A stretch of 15,000 bases of DNA from the NCBI GenBank assembly GCA_012295275.1, contig CM022677.1, positions 10,128,351 to 10,143,350 of the forward strand, written 5' to 3'. Position numbers and translations under genes: made by a program. Source of the stretch: Chrysomallon squamiferum. Its lineage: Eukaryota; Mollusca; Gastropoda; Neomphalida; Peltospiridae. Below are positions 1 to 8,432 of the stretch, one piece after another (within the stretch, counting starts at the first letter, position 1; each line of letters begins with the position of its first letter). Under the pieces are notes generated by a model that was not told the origin of the DNA, ran no database searches, and saw nothing but the letters and a program-made list of their open reading frames with translations.

Positions 1-346
1 TGAATCTGAATCGATTCAATGGCTGAAAAATATTTAGCATTTTCTAAAGCATTATTATGCTTATTATTACGATCAGTTGCCTGGACGGATGTCAGTGGGC
101 GGTGGGGGATGCGTCCATTGCATGTTGAAACAAAACTAATTACGCCAGTGATAAAAGCAAAAAATTGATTTTCTTCCATCCACATGATGCCAGTGTTTTC
201 TTAGATTTGCTTTTGGAGAGTACATAGCTGCACGTTTGACCACTAACGTCAAAAGTTTTCTGGATTTGCCGCGTAAGATCACTAGACGCAGACGTCATGT
301 TTAAAGAGCCTCTTTTTCACGAACACAGATAAAAGGTGTACGTGCG
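1..346. other. Non-repetitive AT-rich sequence with a small G-rich island
   Basis: No gene is recognisable here. The stretch is mixed AT-rich sequence with a GC-richer patch around 80-118 that contains a GC-box word and a run of five G. A near-CRE word (AGACGTCA) lies at 290-297. The sequence ahead of 347 grades into CA-rich low complexity. Nothing indicates splice-bounded exons or an RNA gene. Confidence 0.6.
91..113 (+). promoter_or_regulatory. GC-box-like G-rich word
   Basis: The hexamer GGGCGG at 97-102 is the core of the Sp1/KLF GC box and is followed by TGGGGG. In otherwise AT-rich sequence this is conspicuous, but a single GC box is weak evidence for a promoter and no TATA-initiator arrangement or transcript start could be identified. 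Treat as a candidate binding site only. Confidence 0.2.
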
Positions 347-396
347 CGCACCCCCCTCCACACACACACTCAAACAAACACACACGCATACACAGA
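347..396. repeat. Degenerate CA-rich microsatellite
   Basis: Interrupted CA repeats follow a short alternating GTGCGCGCAC purine-pyrimidine run and a C6 run. The array is impure (ACAC, AAAC and GCAT interruptions), suggesting an old, decaying tract. The alternating GC/CA portion at about 340-350 is of the composition that can adopt Z-DNA. Confidence 0.8.
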
Positions 397-1090
397 TCCT
401 TATTAAGAATATTCTTTTTATTTATTTATTTTTTAAAAACTACTTTCTTGTAATTATTTTTCTTTTTCGTTTTCAAGTTCATACATTTCTCAAACTTCGT
501 TCTTGTTTTTTCTTGTTTTTTCTTATTTATACGTGTTTGTTATTTTTATATATTTAATTTTGTTTTTTATGGAAGTAAATTTAAAACGCATCAAACTTAT
601 TATTTTTAGTTATGGTTATTTTCGTTATTTATTGTATTTCTGTAACTTTGAAGTTGAACTGACAATACAGAGCCAATAACGAAACTGTCATAACAAAACA
701 GATAAAACGCTCATGAAAAGAGGAATTAAGGTATGTATAAATGCTGGGTTCGGGATACTAACCTTTAAAAAAATAAAATAAACAAGAAACGAAGTAGAAA
801 AGACGCGGCCTAAATACTTGTCACATGCTGGGCTAGAAACAGCTTAGATCGGAATAAAGCGACAGGTTGAAGTTCAATGGCTGCCTATGCAGTGGATGGG
901 AGCAAGGGACGAAAACAAATTCCACACCACGCAACTGTTTGTCAAAGGCGGTGTCCTGTTTATGAGAAGGTACTAACAGGTTTTAATTGTGTTACTAAGA
1001 TATTTCAAACAGTTGACTAATTCGGATGAAAACTAATATTATTAATACAATCCAATAATGACACCCGTTCGCAAGCCAAATAATGATGAA
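397..1090. other. T-rich then mixed sequence, no recognisable gene
   Basis: Positions 400-640 are T-rich low-complexity sequence that yields spurious hydrophobic frames on the plus strand. Positions 780-1000 are more balanced, with a GC-richer piece at 830-960. I translated that piece on both strands and found no frame longer than a few dozen codons and no recognisable domain. A GGTTCG word near 747 resembles a tRNA B box but has no A box at the right distance. No feature is supported. Confidence 0.5.
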
Positions 1091-1117
1091 TGATGATGAT
1101 GATGATGATGATGATGA
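1091..1117. repeat. (TGA)9 trinucleotide microsatellite
   Basis: Nine perfect TGA units preceded by imperfect TGAA/TGA copies from about 1083. On the minus strand one frame reads as poly-histidine (CAT codons), which explains the His-rich open frame there; this is not evidence of a protein. Confidence 0.95.
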
Positions 1118-1434
1118 AGGTTATGATTATAACAAAAATAATTAGTAATAAAAATAGCAGCAACGACAACAGCAGCAACTTTAATAACAAAAGGGAAAAA
1201 AAGGATTAAAAAAGAATTGTTAAAAAACGAAAACAAGAAATAATTATAAGTTAAGAAAAAAATCAATAAAAAAAAAATCATAATAATAAATACATGTAAA
1301 TAATAAAATAATAAGAATAAAAACTAAGATTACTAATAATTCTATCCACATTCCTAACTTGATAAATGATGCAAGATCACCCGTATCGATGTTTTTAAAC
1401 ATGTGAGATGCTTTTCACAATTCTGCTACATTCC
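1118..1434. other. A-rich low-complexity then unique sequence
   Basis: From about 1125 to 1345 the plus strand is A-rich with AAT, AAC and A7-A9 runs, consistent with a decayed trinucleotide or poly-A tract. From 1345 it becomes ordinary AT-rich unique sequence. No gene seen. Confidence 0.6.
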
Positions 1435-1630
1435 TCTGTACAGCTGCTCCGCGTGCACAAAGGCTGCACGTACGTGTTTGATGTAGCAAACAATTACGGG
1501 ACGTTGTAGATCATTTCAACACAGAGTAAGTGTGATCGTCTGCTTGCGAACGCGACTAGTTGCTGTGACGTAATAACTCAACGGAGAAAGTTCCGTGTGC
1601 ACGTGCCTAAGAGATTGTAAGAACGTGTCA
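1435..1630. promoter_or_regulatory. Candidate regulatory island with E-box and CRE-like words
   Basis: This GC-richer segment holds CAGCTG (1441-1446), a perfect 10-bp palindrome CACGTACGTG (1467-1476), TGACGTAA (1566-1573, CRE-like) and CACGTG (1600-1605). These are known recognition words for bHLH, bHLH-PAS and CREB/ATF proteins respectively. The clustering in AT-rich surroundings is seen directly; regulatory function is inference. Individual words occur by chance and no conserved gene lies in the window to anchor a promoter. Confidence 0.25.
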
Positions 1631-1833
1631 AAATGTTTCATGCAGTAAACATTAAGAGATAAGGTAGCCGATGAAAGCTGTTTATGTTGTAATACTCGAA
1701 GATACTGTCATTACATGTGAAGTGCTGAATATGCATTTAGTATTCCATCGTTTAGTAACCTTTGACACGAAGTAAAAAGAGATATTTAGGCCACACAAAA
1801 GTTATGAGTTTTGTCACCGAGATTATTTTAGAA

Positions 1834-1868
1834 ACAACGACAACAACGACAACAACAACAACAACACC

Positions 1869-1918
<50 letters not shown>
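1834..1918. repeat. Compound (ACA)n-(TAA)16 microsatellite
   Basis: Interrupted ACA/ACG units run from 1834 to 1867 and pass into 16 perfect TAA units at 1871-1918. This is a classic compound trinucleotide tract in which one motif has probably arisen from the other by substitution and slippage. It is likely to be length-polymorphic. Confidence 0.97.
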
Positions 1919-1920
<2 letters not shown>

Positions 1921-2605
1921 TAAATCAAACAAAATGAAATGACATAAAATAAAATAGAGAAAGAAAAAAGTAATTAACAACGTAAATATTTATTTATTTA
2001 CATTTTTATGAGACGGAATTAATAATTTTTATTCTTTCTTTCTTCTTTTGTTAAATATACATTTATTTCATTATATCTATTTAATTTTTAGGTTAAAAAA
2101 AAAGTTTAAAAATAAAACAAAATAAACGAACCCTAGAGTGAATGATATTATTTTGCATTGAAATTCTAATAATAGAGGGGTACCACAGCTCCTGTTTTTT
2201 TATTTGTACTCATAATGGAAAAGCAAAGGTTCTTTGTACCAGCTAAGCAAAAAGCGCAGAATAACTTTGACTGAAGCACGTTTACATAATAATTTCTCTT
2301 TTTTTTTTTTTCATGTACCGACTATGTGAGAATGTCGTCTGCTTGTAGACTCTGCTTACTACTGGAGGCAGGAGTCGTAACGCACGTTCTGTATACACAT
2401 TATTAATATGTTTCTTAAATTATGTCGGCAGAAAGATTTTCTTTCAAGGTCTTATCTCTATCGATTTCGATTTCTGTTTATTAATACTACTGATTGAATC
2501 TTAATATAGTCTTATTTTTTACTAAACACATATTAAAGCATACAAACACGGACCAATTCAGCAACTCGATGATCCCACCTTTAAACATTTTGATTCAATA
2601 ATATC
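1919..2605. other. AT-rich unique sequence with a T13 tract
   Basis: Mostly A-rich then T-rich sequence. A T13 homopolymer lies at 2299-2311. A slightly GC-richer piece at 2320-2400 contains a short GTCT/AGAC inverted repeat but no open frame of note. No gene recognised. Confidence 0.55.
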
Positions 2606-2790
2606 TAGGGTTACCATATTTTCATCAACCAAAGACAGTACAAAAGGAATCTATATTCACTATAAAGGGTCCCAAACCTATTAACAAGTATTTTTATTAT
2701 TATTACTCCTTCTAAGTCAAGTTGAAAAAAAGATAAAACATAACCTCACTCAAGAACGATCTCGCGACCCCCAGTTTGAAAACCTATGTA
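2606..2790. mobile_element. Putative DNA-transposon remnant with hAT-like terminal sequence
   Basis: The sequence at 2762-2784 (core GCGACCCCCAGTTTG followed by AAAACC) closely resembles, from memory, the 3' terminal inverted repeat of hAT-superfamily elements, whose ends commonly read as GGTTCTCAA plus a GGGTCGCGACC-type core. The stretch starting at 2606 (AGGGTTACCATATTTTCATC) also resembles a terminal motif seen in non-autonomous animal DNA transposons. I found no matching inverted partner for the 2762-2784 end, so the element is truncated, decayed, or made of two fragments. No transposase frame is present. Comparison with a repeat library would decide. Confidence 0.35.
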
Positions 2791-2880
2791 CTAGAGTTTG
2801 TACATATTATGTAAGTAGAACAGATTCACGTATTTATAAAACAAGGTTTTTCTCTTGTTTCTATCACGTTTCTCTCTTCC

Positions 2881-2902
2881 TTTTTTTTTTTTTTTTTTTT
2901 TT
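2881..2902. repeat. T22 homopolymer
   Basis: Twenty-two consecutive T residues after a TCTCTCTTCC pyrimidine run. It could be the reverse complement of a retroposed poly-A tail, but no flanking target-site duplication was found, so simple slippage is equally likely. Confidence 0.95.
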
Positions 2903-3240
2903 ATTCTGCTTTCTAGTTTTGTTTCTGTTGAACCTACTGACTCGTTCAGAATAAAGATGATTAATGAATAGCAACAGATTTTTATTTTTTAACACTTTAC
3001 TTTTCGTTTCCATTTTATTATTGTTTCGCTGTACAGTTATTTTTATTTTTTTATTATTTTATTATTTTTGCCCCTCATTTTCCTTTATTTATTTATTTTT
3101 TTTTAATTATTTTTATTTTTATTGTTTCTTTTCGTTCCTTTTTCTGTTGTTTTTATTATTTTAAAATTTCCTTTCTTCTTCTTTCATCCCTTCAGTTTCT
3201 TTTATAACTTATATTTATTTATTTTATTTCTTTCATGATC
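2903..3240. repeat. T-rich low-complexity tract (TTTA/TTTTATT-like)
   Basis: After ordinary sequence to about 2970, 2975-3235 is dominated by T with spaced A (TTTATT, TTTTATTA) and few G or C. It produces a spurious Phe/Leu-rich frame on the plus strand. It has no coding signature. Confidence 0.7.
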
Positions 3241-3367
3241 GGCTCAAAAATTCAGAAAAGGTTAACATTATATAAAAGATCGTTAATTCTACACTGATAG
3301 TTGCTGTATTACAAAAAGGCAGCCTGAAGGCAAATCCTGCTTATTCTGTACAGAACTTAAAATAATA

Positions 3368-3417
3368 AATAAACAAACAAACAAACAAACACACAAACAA
3401 ACAAACAAACAAACAAA
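3368..3417. repeat. (AAAC)n tetranucleotide microsatellite
   Basis: About twelve AAAC/CAAA units with one ACAC interruption near 3391 and an A-rich end. The minus strand reads as alternating Val/Cys/Leu/Phe codons, which is repeat read-through. Confidence 0.95.
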
Positions 3418-3682
3418 AAATAAACTGCATTCATAGGTGTTATTTTTTCAAAAACAGTTTCATTATTATAATACAAAACCACGTAATTTCGTGAAAATCG
3501 GGAAGAAAGAAAAACAGACAAGCATGAAAGCAAGGTTAAACACAACAACAAACAAATAGACAGACAGACAACGTGCTATATATAAATAAGAAATAAAATA
3601 ATAAATGAAATTGAAAATGATTATTATAAGTTAATATAAATAGCAACAACAAAATCATTAATTATTACGATACCACAATACC
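3418..3682. other. AT-rich unique sequence
   Basis: Unremarkable A-rich sequence with a short (GACA)n stretch at 3559-3570. No gene or RNA feature seen. Confidence 0.5.
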
Positions 3683-3706
3683 TTTTTTTTTTTTTTTTTT
3701 TTTTTT
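3683..3706. repeat. T24 homopolymer
   Basis: Twenty-four T residues in a row. Read on the minus strand it would be an A24 tail following sequence that includes CACGTG. I searched the left flank (just before 3683) for a duplicated copy to the right and found none, so retroposition is not supported. Confidence 0.95.
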
Positions 3707-4192
3707 AGGAGTTGTATTTCAAAATTAGCACGTGACACAGTTAAACGTGCACTGCAGAAAAGACGAAAATAAGATTTTAAAAATGAAAAAAATGAGAGTA
3801 GAAAATGAAGAAAAAAGAAAAGAAAATGCAAGCTTGTGAAAACAGACTGATATTTTAACAAGATGGCGTTTACGTCATACTGCTTTTTTGGCCACATTTC
3901 AGTGTACAGTTACCAGTGTATTTCATTTAGCCTCGCCTTCAATCTCACATCTGCGCAGATCGATCAATTTCATTTGCTATTACACAAATAGTCTGTATTC
4001 TAGAAACTAGTTAGTTTAACGTATAATTGTTGTGAAAAAAATATTAAGTAACTGACGCTCATATTAGCTGACAATCAGTAACGTTGTCTAAATTTTCTTT
4101 TTATTCCTCCTCACTGTTTCCTATTAGGTGGAGTCAGCGCCATAGTTCTTTTTTTTTAATTTGACTATTGTGTGATTCTTAATATATGGGTT
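3707..4192. other. Unique sequence with YY1-like and CRE-like words
   Basis: Contains CACGTG at 3729-3734, the word AAGATGGCG at about 3860-3868 (matching the YY1 core) and TTACGTCA at 3870-3877 (CRE-like), followed by a 42-codon open frame from 3863 to 3991. No protein domain is recognisable in that frame. The remainder is AT-rich with a T9 run near 4150. Confidence 0.45.
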
Positions 4193-4220
4193 TGTGTGTG
4201 TGTGTGTGTACTTGTGTGTG
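4193..4220. repeat. Interrupted (GT)n microsatellite
   Basis: Two GT runs (4193-4209 and 4213-4220) separated by the short interruption ACT. A typical short, degenerate dinucleotide array. Confidence 0.85.
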
Positions 4221-4242
4221 TTCCAGTATATTATTATCACTT

Positions 4243-4273
<31 letters not shown>
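4243..4273. repeat. (GTT)10 trinucleotide microsatellite
   Basis: About ten perfect GTT units flanked by T runs. On the minus strand it reads as poly-threonine (ACA codons), explaining a Thr-rich frame there. Confidence 0.95.
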
Positions 4274-4275
<2 letters not shown>

Positions 4276-4821
4276 TTATTATTATGCCATATTTATATAG
4301 AAACTTTTCCAAACTAAGTAAGTTAAGGGTGCTTTACTGTATAAACTAATAATAAAAATATATAAAAAGATATGGACATAAATATGGTTAAAATGATGGT
4401 AAAAATATATGAGTCAAATGCATAGCACATAAGCGCACGATCGTATACATGCTATACAAGTATGTGTCCGTTAAGCGATTTATTTATTTGTTATTCATTA
4501 AATGCATTCGGACTTTCGTCTGTCAGCGGCATTTGACATTTGTGACGTCATGATTGGAAGTTCTTCTGCGTCAGTATGCCATAGCCATATTAGTTATGTG
4601 CAGATAGGGCAAAACAGCTAAAATTTCATGTCTCCCAAAACACACATGCGCAAACCACACACATACAGACATGCCAAAACTACAGCGGGCAGCAATCCGA
4701 ACACGCCCTTTGTGGACTATATTCGCAATGCAAAGTCTTGAAATGAACAGATCCACACACACGATCTTTGTAAACAGTCAGCCCCGAGCAACATACTGTT
4801 ACTTCATCCTTTGCAACAGAA

Positions 4822-4823
<2 letters not shown>
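4274..4823. other. Unique sequence, GC-richer from about 4500 to 4810
   Basis: The first half is AT-rich. From 4500 the composition shifts toward balanced and two frames of just over 60 codons overlap on opposite strands (4571-4762 minus, 4671-4871 plus). Neither shows a recognisable domain, and the plus-strand frame ends by running into the (AT)n tract. The segment directly abuts a microsatellite, as retroposons often do, but no A/B boxes or target-site duplication could be identified. Confidence 0.45.
4543..4557. promoter_or_regulatory. Full palindromic CRE next to an inverted CCAAT word
   Basis: TGACGTCA (4543-4550) is the full CREB/ATF recognition palindrome. ATTGG (4553-4557), the reverse complement of the NF-Y CCAAT core, starts three bases after it. 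Adjacent CRE and CCAAT words are known from animal promoters. Here no TSS or first exon is visible, so function is inferred only from the motif pair. Confidence 0.3.

Positions 4824-4871
<48 letters not shown>
4824..4871. repeat. (AT)24 microsatellite
   Basis: Forty-eight bases of perfect alternating AT. It is self-complementary and can extrude as a cruciform under superhelical stress. It is likely to be highly polymorphic and a source of assembly error. Confidence 0.97.
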
Positions 4872-4876
<5 letters not shown>

Positions 4877-5719
4877 CAGAATTTTCCTATGCAGTTTTAA
4901 AAAATTAGTATTCAGCGTATACTATAACTTTTTTCAAGTTTAGTTTGAATTTTTTTATTCGTAATTTTATTATTTACGTTTACTTTACAATTTTAAAGGT
5001 TCAAGATAAAAAATAAATTTACGAAAGATTAAGATGAAAAGGTGGGGTAGGATGTATGTTTATCTGTTTATTTATCTAACCATCCCAGCTACTTGTCTTG
5101 CCAGTCATTTCATCATTATTATATGCGTGGAAAATTTTATAAAGCGTATTAATTTACATAGATATCATTAATTTACATACATTTAAAACAATACCACCTA
5201 AATCGTAGGGTATGTATTTACATTAAAACTAATAGTTTTTTATTCGTTCTGTTTATTGAGCAGAAGTGTATGATAAACAGTTATATAAGACTGAATGTGC
5301 CATTAAAAACAATGTCTTAATAGCTGAGCGTATGCACAGTGTACTAACTATCACAGAGCAGGCACAAAGGTTCTTCTTTTTGTTTATTTTCTACTTAACC
5401 TCTATATTTTTTTCTTCGTTTTTCTTTTTGTTGATATTGATCCGTTTTGAGATTCGCTTAAATGAATTGCGAGTGATTTGTATAATATATATGTATATAT
5501 GTATATAATATAAATTTTATATGAAATAACTTTTGAAAAAGAAACAAATGTATTCGTACAAACCACTTTAAACTGAGCTTGTAGATAGTCACACCTGTGC
5601 ACGACCATTTAACAGACTCTTGTGTTTAAGTTTGAAAGCTGGCGAACACGAAATCGAGAAATATTCGTATGTTTCCTCCAAACTTTTTAAAAGAAAAACA
5701 AATTAAAATTATAATAGAC

Positions 5720-5722
<3 letters not shown>
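4872..5722. other. AT-rich unique sequence, no recognisable gene
   Basis: AT-rich throughout. An 80-codon plus-strand frame (5266-5508) and a 68-codon minus-strand frame (5402-5608) overlap here. Their C-terminal or central parts consist of T-rich or AT-repeat translation and neither has a recognisable domain. A degenerate TATATG patch lies at 5481-5513. No RNA gene seen. Confidence 0.5.

Positions 5723-5792
<70 letters not shown>
5723..5792. repeat. (GA)35 microsatellite
   Basis: Seventy bases of uninterrupted GA on the plus strand. It is a homopurine-homopyrimidine mirror repeat of the kind that can form intramolecular triplex (H-DNA) and bind GAGA-type factors. The absence of interruptions suggests recent expansion. 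Confidence 0.98.
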
Positions 5793-5796
<4 letters not shown>

Positions 5797-6363
5797 GATT
5801 AAATACTAAAATATCCATCCATTATTCATTCAAACCTCCTTTAACTAATTCAAACGAAATCGAATAATAAACGAATAAAAGATCATAAAGCAAACAAAGA
5901 TTAAAGGAATCTTTTAACTGTATTAAAACTATGACGATCATCGCCGCTGCTTTTTCAAAGTTTATTTTAAAAATGTATTTGCGTGACGGCCCGTGTCTGT
6001 GTCAGTAAAGATTATTAAAATTCACATTATTAATATTCCTTTCCGAGATACCTGCCATACTAAATACCTGCATTCTTTTTACATCAACCGGAATTTAAAT
6101 AGCAACACATTTTATTATTTGTAATATCCCAGTATCTGCATTCCAAAGTTTTCCTGGGGCAGCGTGTCTCCTAACAGATTCGTTCCTCAACACATCTAGT
6201 TCGCCACCCCAGTGTCACTTCGTTTTAGCGTCTTGTCGCTTTATTTATGTTTTATTACAATGTAAAATAAAACGGATAGATTACGTTACTCGATATCACT
6301 GTGGTAGAAATGTAATAACAAACTGAGCTGTTTTAATTTTTGTCCCTCATTTTCTTACCACAT
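5793..6363. other. Unique sequence with an imperfect inverted repeat
   Basis: No gene seen. The segment at 6120-6240 is relatively GC-rich and contains the inverted repeat CTGGGGCAGCG (6154-6164) and CGCCACCCCAG (6202-6212), which would pair with nine of eleven positions around a 37-nt loop. The remainder is AT-rich. Confidence 0.5.
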
Positions 6364-6389
6364 TTTTATTTATTTATTTATTTATTTCT
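6364..6389. repeat. (TTTA)6 tetranucleotide microsatellite
   Basis: About six TTTA units, essentially perfect, in T-rich context. Confidence 0.9.
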
Positions 6390-6566
6390 GTTAACTATCC
6401 CATTTTGCTATCATAGAACCGATAAGAATGAATGTCCTAAGTAAATAAATTATCTGCCAAAAATTAGCAAATTAAATCTGTTTTATAGTTTATCATTTGT
6501 AGTTCTAAATAAATTTAATTTTGTCAAAAATATGTTATGTGTGGTTTTGTGATGTAAAATCGTGCA

Positions 6567-6637
6567 CTACACACACACCCACAAAGACAGATACACATAA
6601 ATACACATTCATATATATATATATATATATATATATA
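6567..6637. repeat. Compound CA-rich to (AT)13 microsatellite
   Basis: Degenerate CA repeats (6567-6610, with ACAC, AGAC and ATAC variants) lead into 27 bases of alternating AT (6611-6637). This is a common compound arrangement. Confidence 0.9.
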
Positions 6638-6926
6638 AAGATTACAAAGAATATAGCTGAAATGGAAACAGTGTTATAATAACAAAAATATAGTTGTTGT
6701 TAAGCTATAATCAGTATAATCATCATCATCATCATTTATAGTACTAGTAATAATGGCAGTGGCGGTAGTAGTGTTATTAAGATAGTGGAGGAAAATAATT
6801 ATGAAAACAAAAATATTTAAAAGGAAAAAAGAAAAGGAACAAGATAAAGAAATGAAAAAAGAAATATATTTTATAAACGAATATATCAGCCATTTTAAAA
6901 GAATGTAAAATAAAATAAATGAATAT
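6638..6926. other. A-rich unique sequence with (CAT)5
   Basis: A short perfect (CAT)5 array occupies 6721-6735. The rest is A-rich low-complexity sequence with many GAAAA and AAATA words. No gene seen. Confidence 0.6.
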
Positions 6927-6990
6927 TAGCAGCAGCAGCACCACAGCAGTAGTAGTAGCAGTGGTAGTAAAAACAGTGTTAGTAAAGTAA
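6927..6990. repeat. Interrupted (AGC)n/(AGT)n trinucleotide repeat
   Basis: AGC units (6928-6940), an ACCAC interruption, then AGC/AGT/GGT units to about 6990. The repeat is decayed and grades into GTAGTAAT sequence. Confidence 0.8.
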
Positions 6991-7978
6991 TAGTTAGTAG
7001 TGGCAATAGTTATAATTGTATAGTTGTAATTGTAAGAATAGGAGACAGAGATCAGTTTACTGCTGTTTGTAATGTTCGCGTAGTTGTAGTAATTTATTAG
7101 TTTTGTAACATTTTTCTAGTAGTTATTGTATAAATTTATAAAGTATGTATGACAAAACTGAACATCTGACACTAGAAACGTGATCAGCTAGTTGACGGAA
7201 AAACACGAGATAAGCCGAGTGCACGCTTGAACGCCTTGTTATCACAATGAGGCGTTGAAATAAACAGAGATGACTGTGTGTTTTTAGATATCTTTCGTCT
7301 GTCACTTTTGTTATTAATCTTCTCTTGCGAATGTAATTACAAACAGACTTATGTTAAAAAAAAGAGAGATAAAAAAAAAGAGTTAAAGAAGGGAGACAAC
7401 CAGATTAACTTTCAAAGTCACGTTCGGTATAGAGCAGACGACGAAAAAGAAAAAAGAAAAAAAAGGGGGTTATGTAATGCAAACTGTTGAGAATGTAAAC
7501 GTAACTCACTCGACCTTTCTGAGTTCATTCGCCTGAACATAATGTCTTTAACACATCAATACGTTTATTAAAAAAAAAGGAACAATTAAAAAAAGGCGCT
7601 AACACTCGCAGCTTTTGCCAATTGTATGCACGTACACAAACATACATCAACAAAAGGGTATTAACCTCAATGCAAAAAAAACAAAAAAACATACGCATAC
7701 ACGTGCAATGAAATGAATATTTAGCGGGAAAAGGAAAATTTACTGGAGCGTTGGAGAAACAGGATCTTCCCCTGTTTGAAATATTTCAGCTGAAACGAGT
7801 AGGTTACGTTTCGTGTATAAATTACGTCGTAAAGTTTTTCTCAATGACACAGAAATTAAACCCTTAACAATTCGCGCTTTATAAATCTCCGTCAATGGTA
7901 AAGGAGGGCAATATATTCACTTGTGGGAAGTTTTTCTCTCTCACACACGTTACTATTACTATCACAAGGTACAATGCT

Positions 7979-7987
<9 letters not shown>
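6991..7987. other. Unique sequence with a compact hairpin near 7230
   Basis: This stretch carries no recognisable gene. A stem-loop with eleven consecutive pairs lies at 7230-7256. Positions 7350-7480 are A-rich purine sequence and yield a Lys/Glu-rich frame without domain features. CACGTG occurs at 7700-7705. Positions 7620-7710 are weakly CA-rich. Confidence 0.5.

Positions 7988-8058
<71 letters not shown>
7988..8058. repeat. (GA)35 microsatellite
   Basis: Seventy-one bases of perfect GA/AG on the plus strand. It is followed 135 bp later by a similarly long CT tract, so the two are inverted relative to each other. Confidence 0.98.
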
Positions 8059-8063
<5 letters not shown>

Positions 8064-8191
8064 GCACGTGTATGTGGTACATGTGTGTTAGGCAATAAAA
8101 TGAACATGAGAAAAAAATGAAAACGTAAATCAGAGAAGTACAGATATTATGAAGAAAAGTCTATCCTTCATTTTCAAGTGTTCTTTCACTG

Positions 8192-8193
<2 letters not shown>

Positions 8194-8267
<74 letters not shown>
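8194..8267. repeat. (CT)37 microsatellite
   Basis: Seventy-four bases of perfect CT on the plus strand. It could pair with the upstream GA tract at 7988-8058 as the arms of a large hairpin. It grades directly into a TCTA/TCTG degenerate array downstream. Confidence 0.98.
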
Positions 8268-8268
<1 letters not shown>

Positions 8269-8432
8269 ATACCTCACTCTGTATATATCTAATCTATCTA
8301 ATCTATATGTCTGTGAGTTTGTATCATCTAACCTTTTATCTTTCTGTCTATCTATATCAACATCTACATCTGCATCTTGTGTTTGTGTCTTCTCCCTGTC
8401 CTTCTGTCTATCTCAATATCTCTCTATCTCTC
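8268..8432. repeat. Degenerate TCTA/TCTG (GATA/GACA complement) array
   Basis: Repeated ATCT, TCTA and GTCT words with interruptions. It is the reverse complement of the GATA/GACA family seen at 9606-10312, in opposite orientation. The long plus-strand frame of Ser, Leu, Tyr and Ile across 8178-8525 is read-through of this array and the CT tract. Confidence 0.8.

Noticed and set aside
742-765. GGTTCG word as a tRNA or SINE B box
   Set aside because: No A-box match lies 30-60 bases upstream on the same strand and the downstream sequence does not form a T-arm.
878-900. CAGTGG-containing sequence as an A box
   Set aside because: Only the second half of the A-box consensus matches, and no B box follows at the expected distance.
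1042-1281. Minus-strand frame containing a poly-histidine run
   Set aside because: The histidines come from the (TGA)9 microsatellite and the rest from A-rich low complexity.
2604-2612. TAGGGTTA-like telomere word
   Set aside because: A single occurrence with no tandem array; better explained as part of a transposon-like end.
3683-3738. T24 plus upstream sequence as a minus-strand retroposed gene with poly-A tail
   Set aside because: No target-site duplication and no coding or tRNA-like sequence on the minus strand next to the tail.
5266-5508. 80-codon plus-strand frame
   Set aside because: The second half is translation of T-rich and TATATG sequence. The first half shows no motif, and a minus-strand frame overlaps it equally well.
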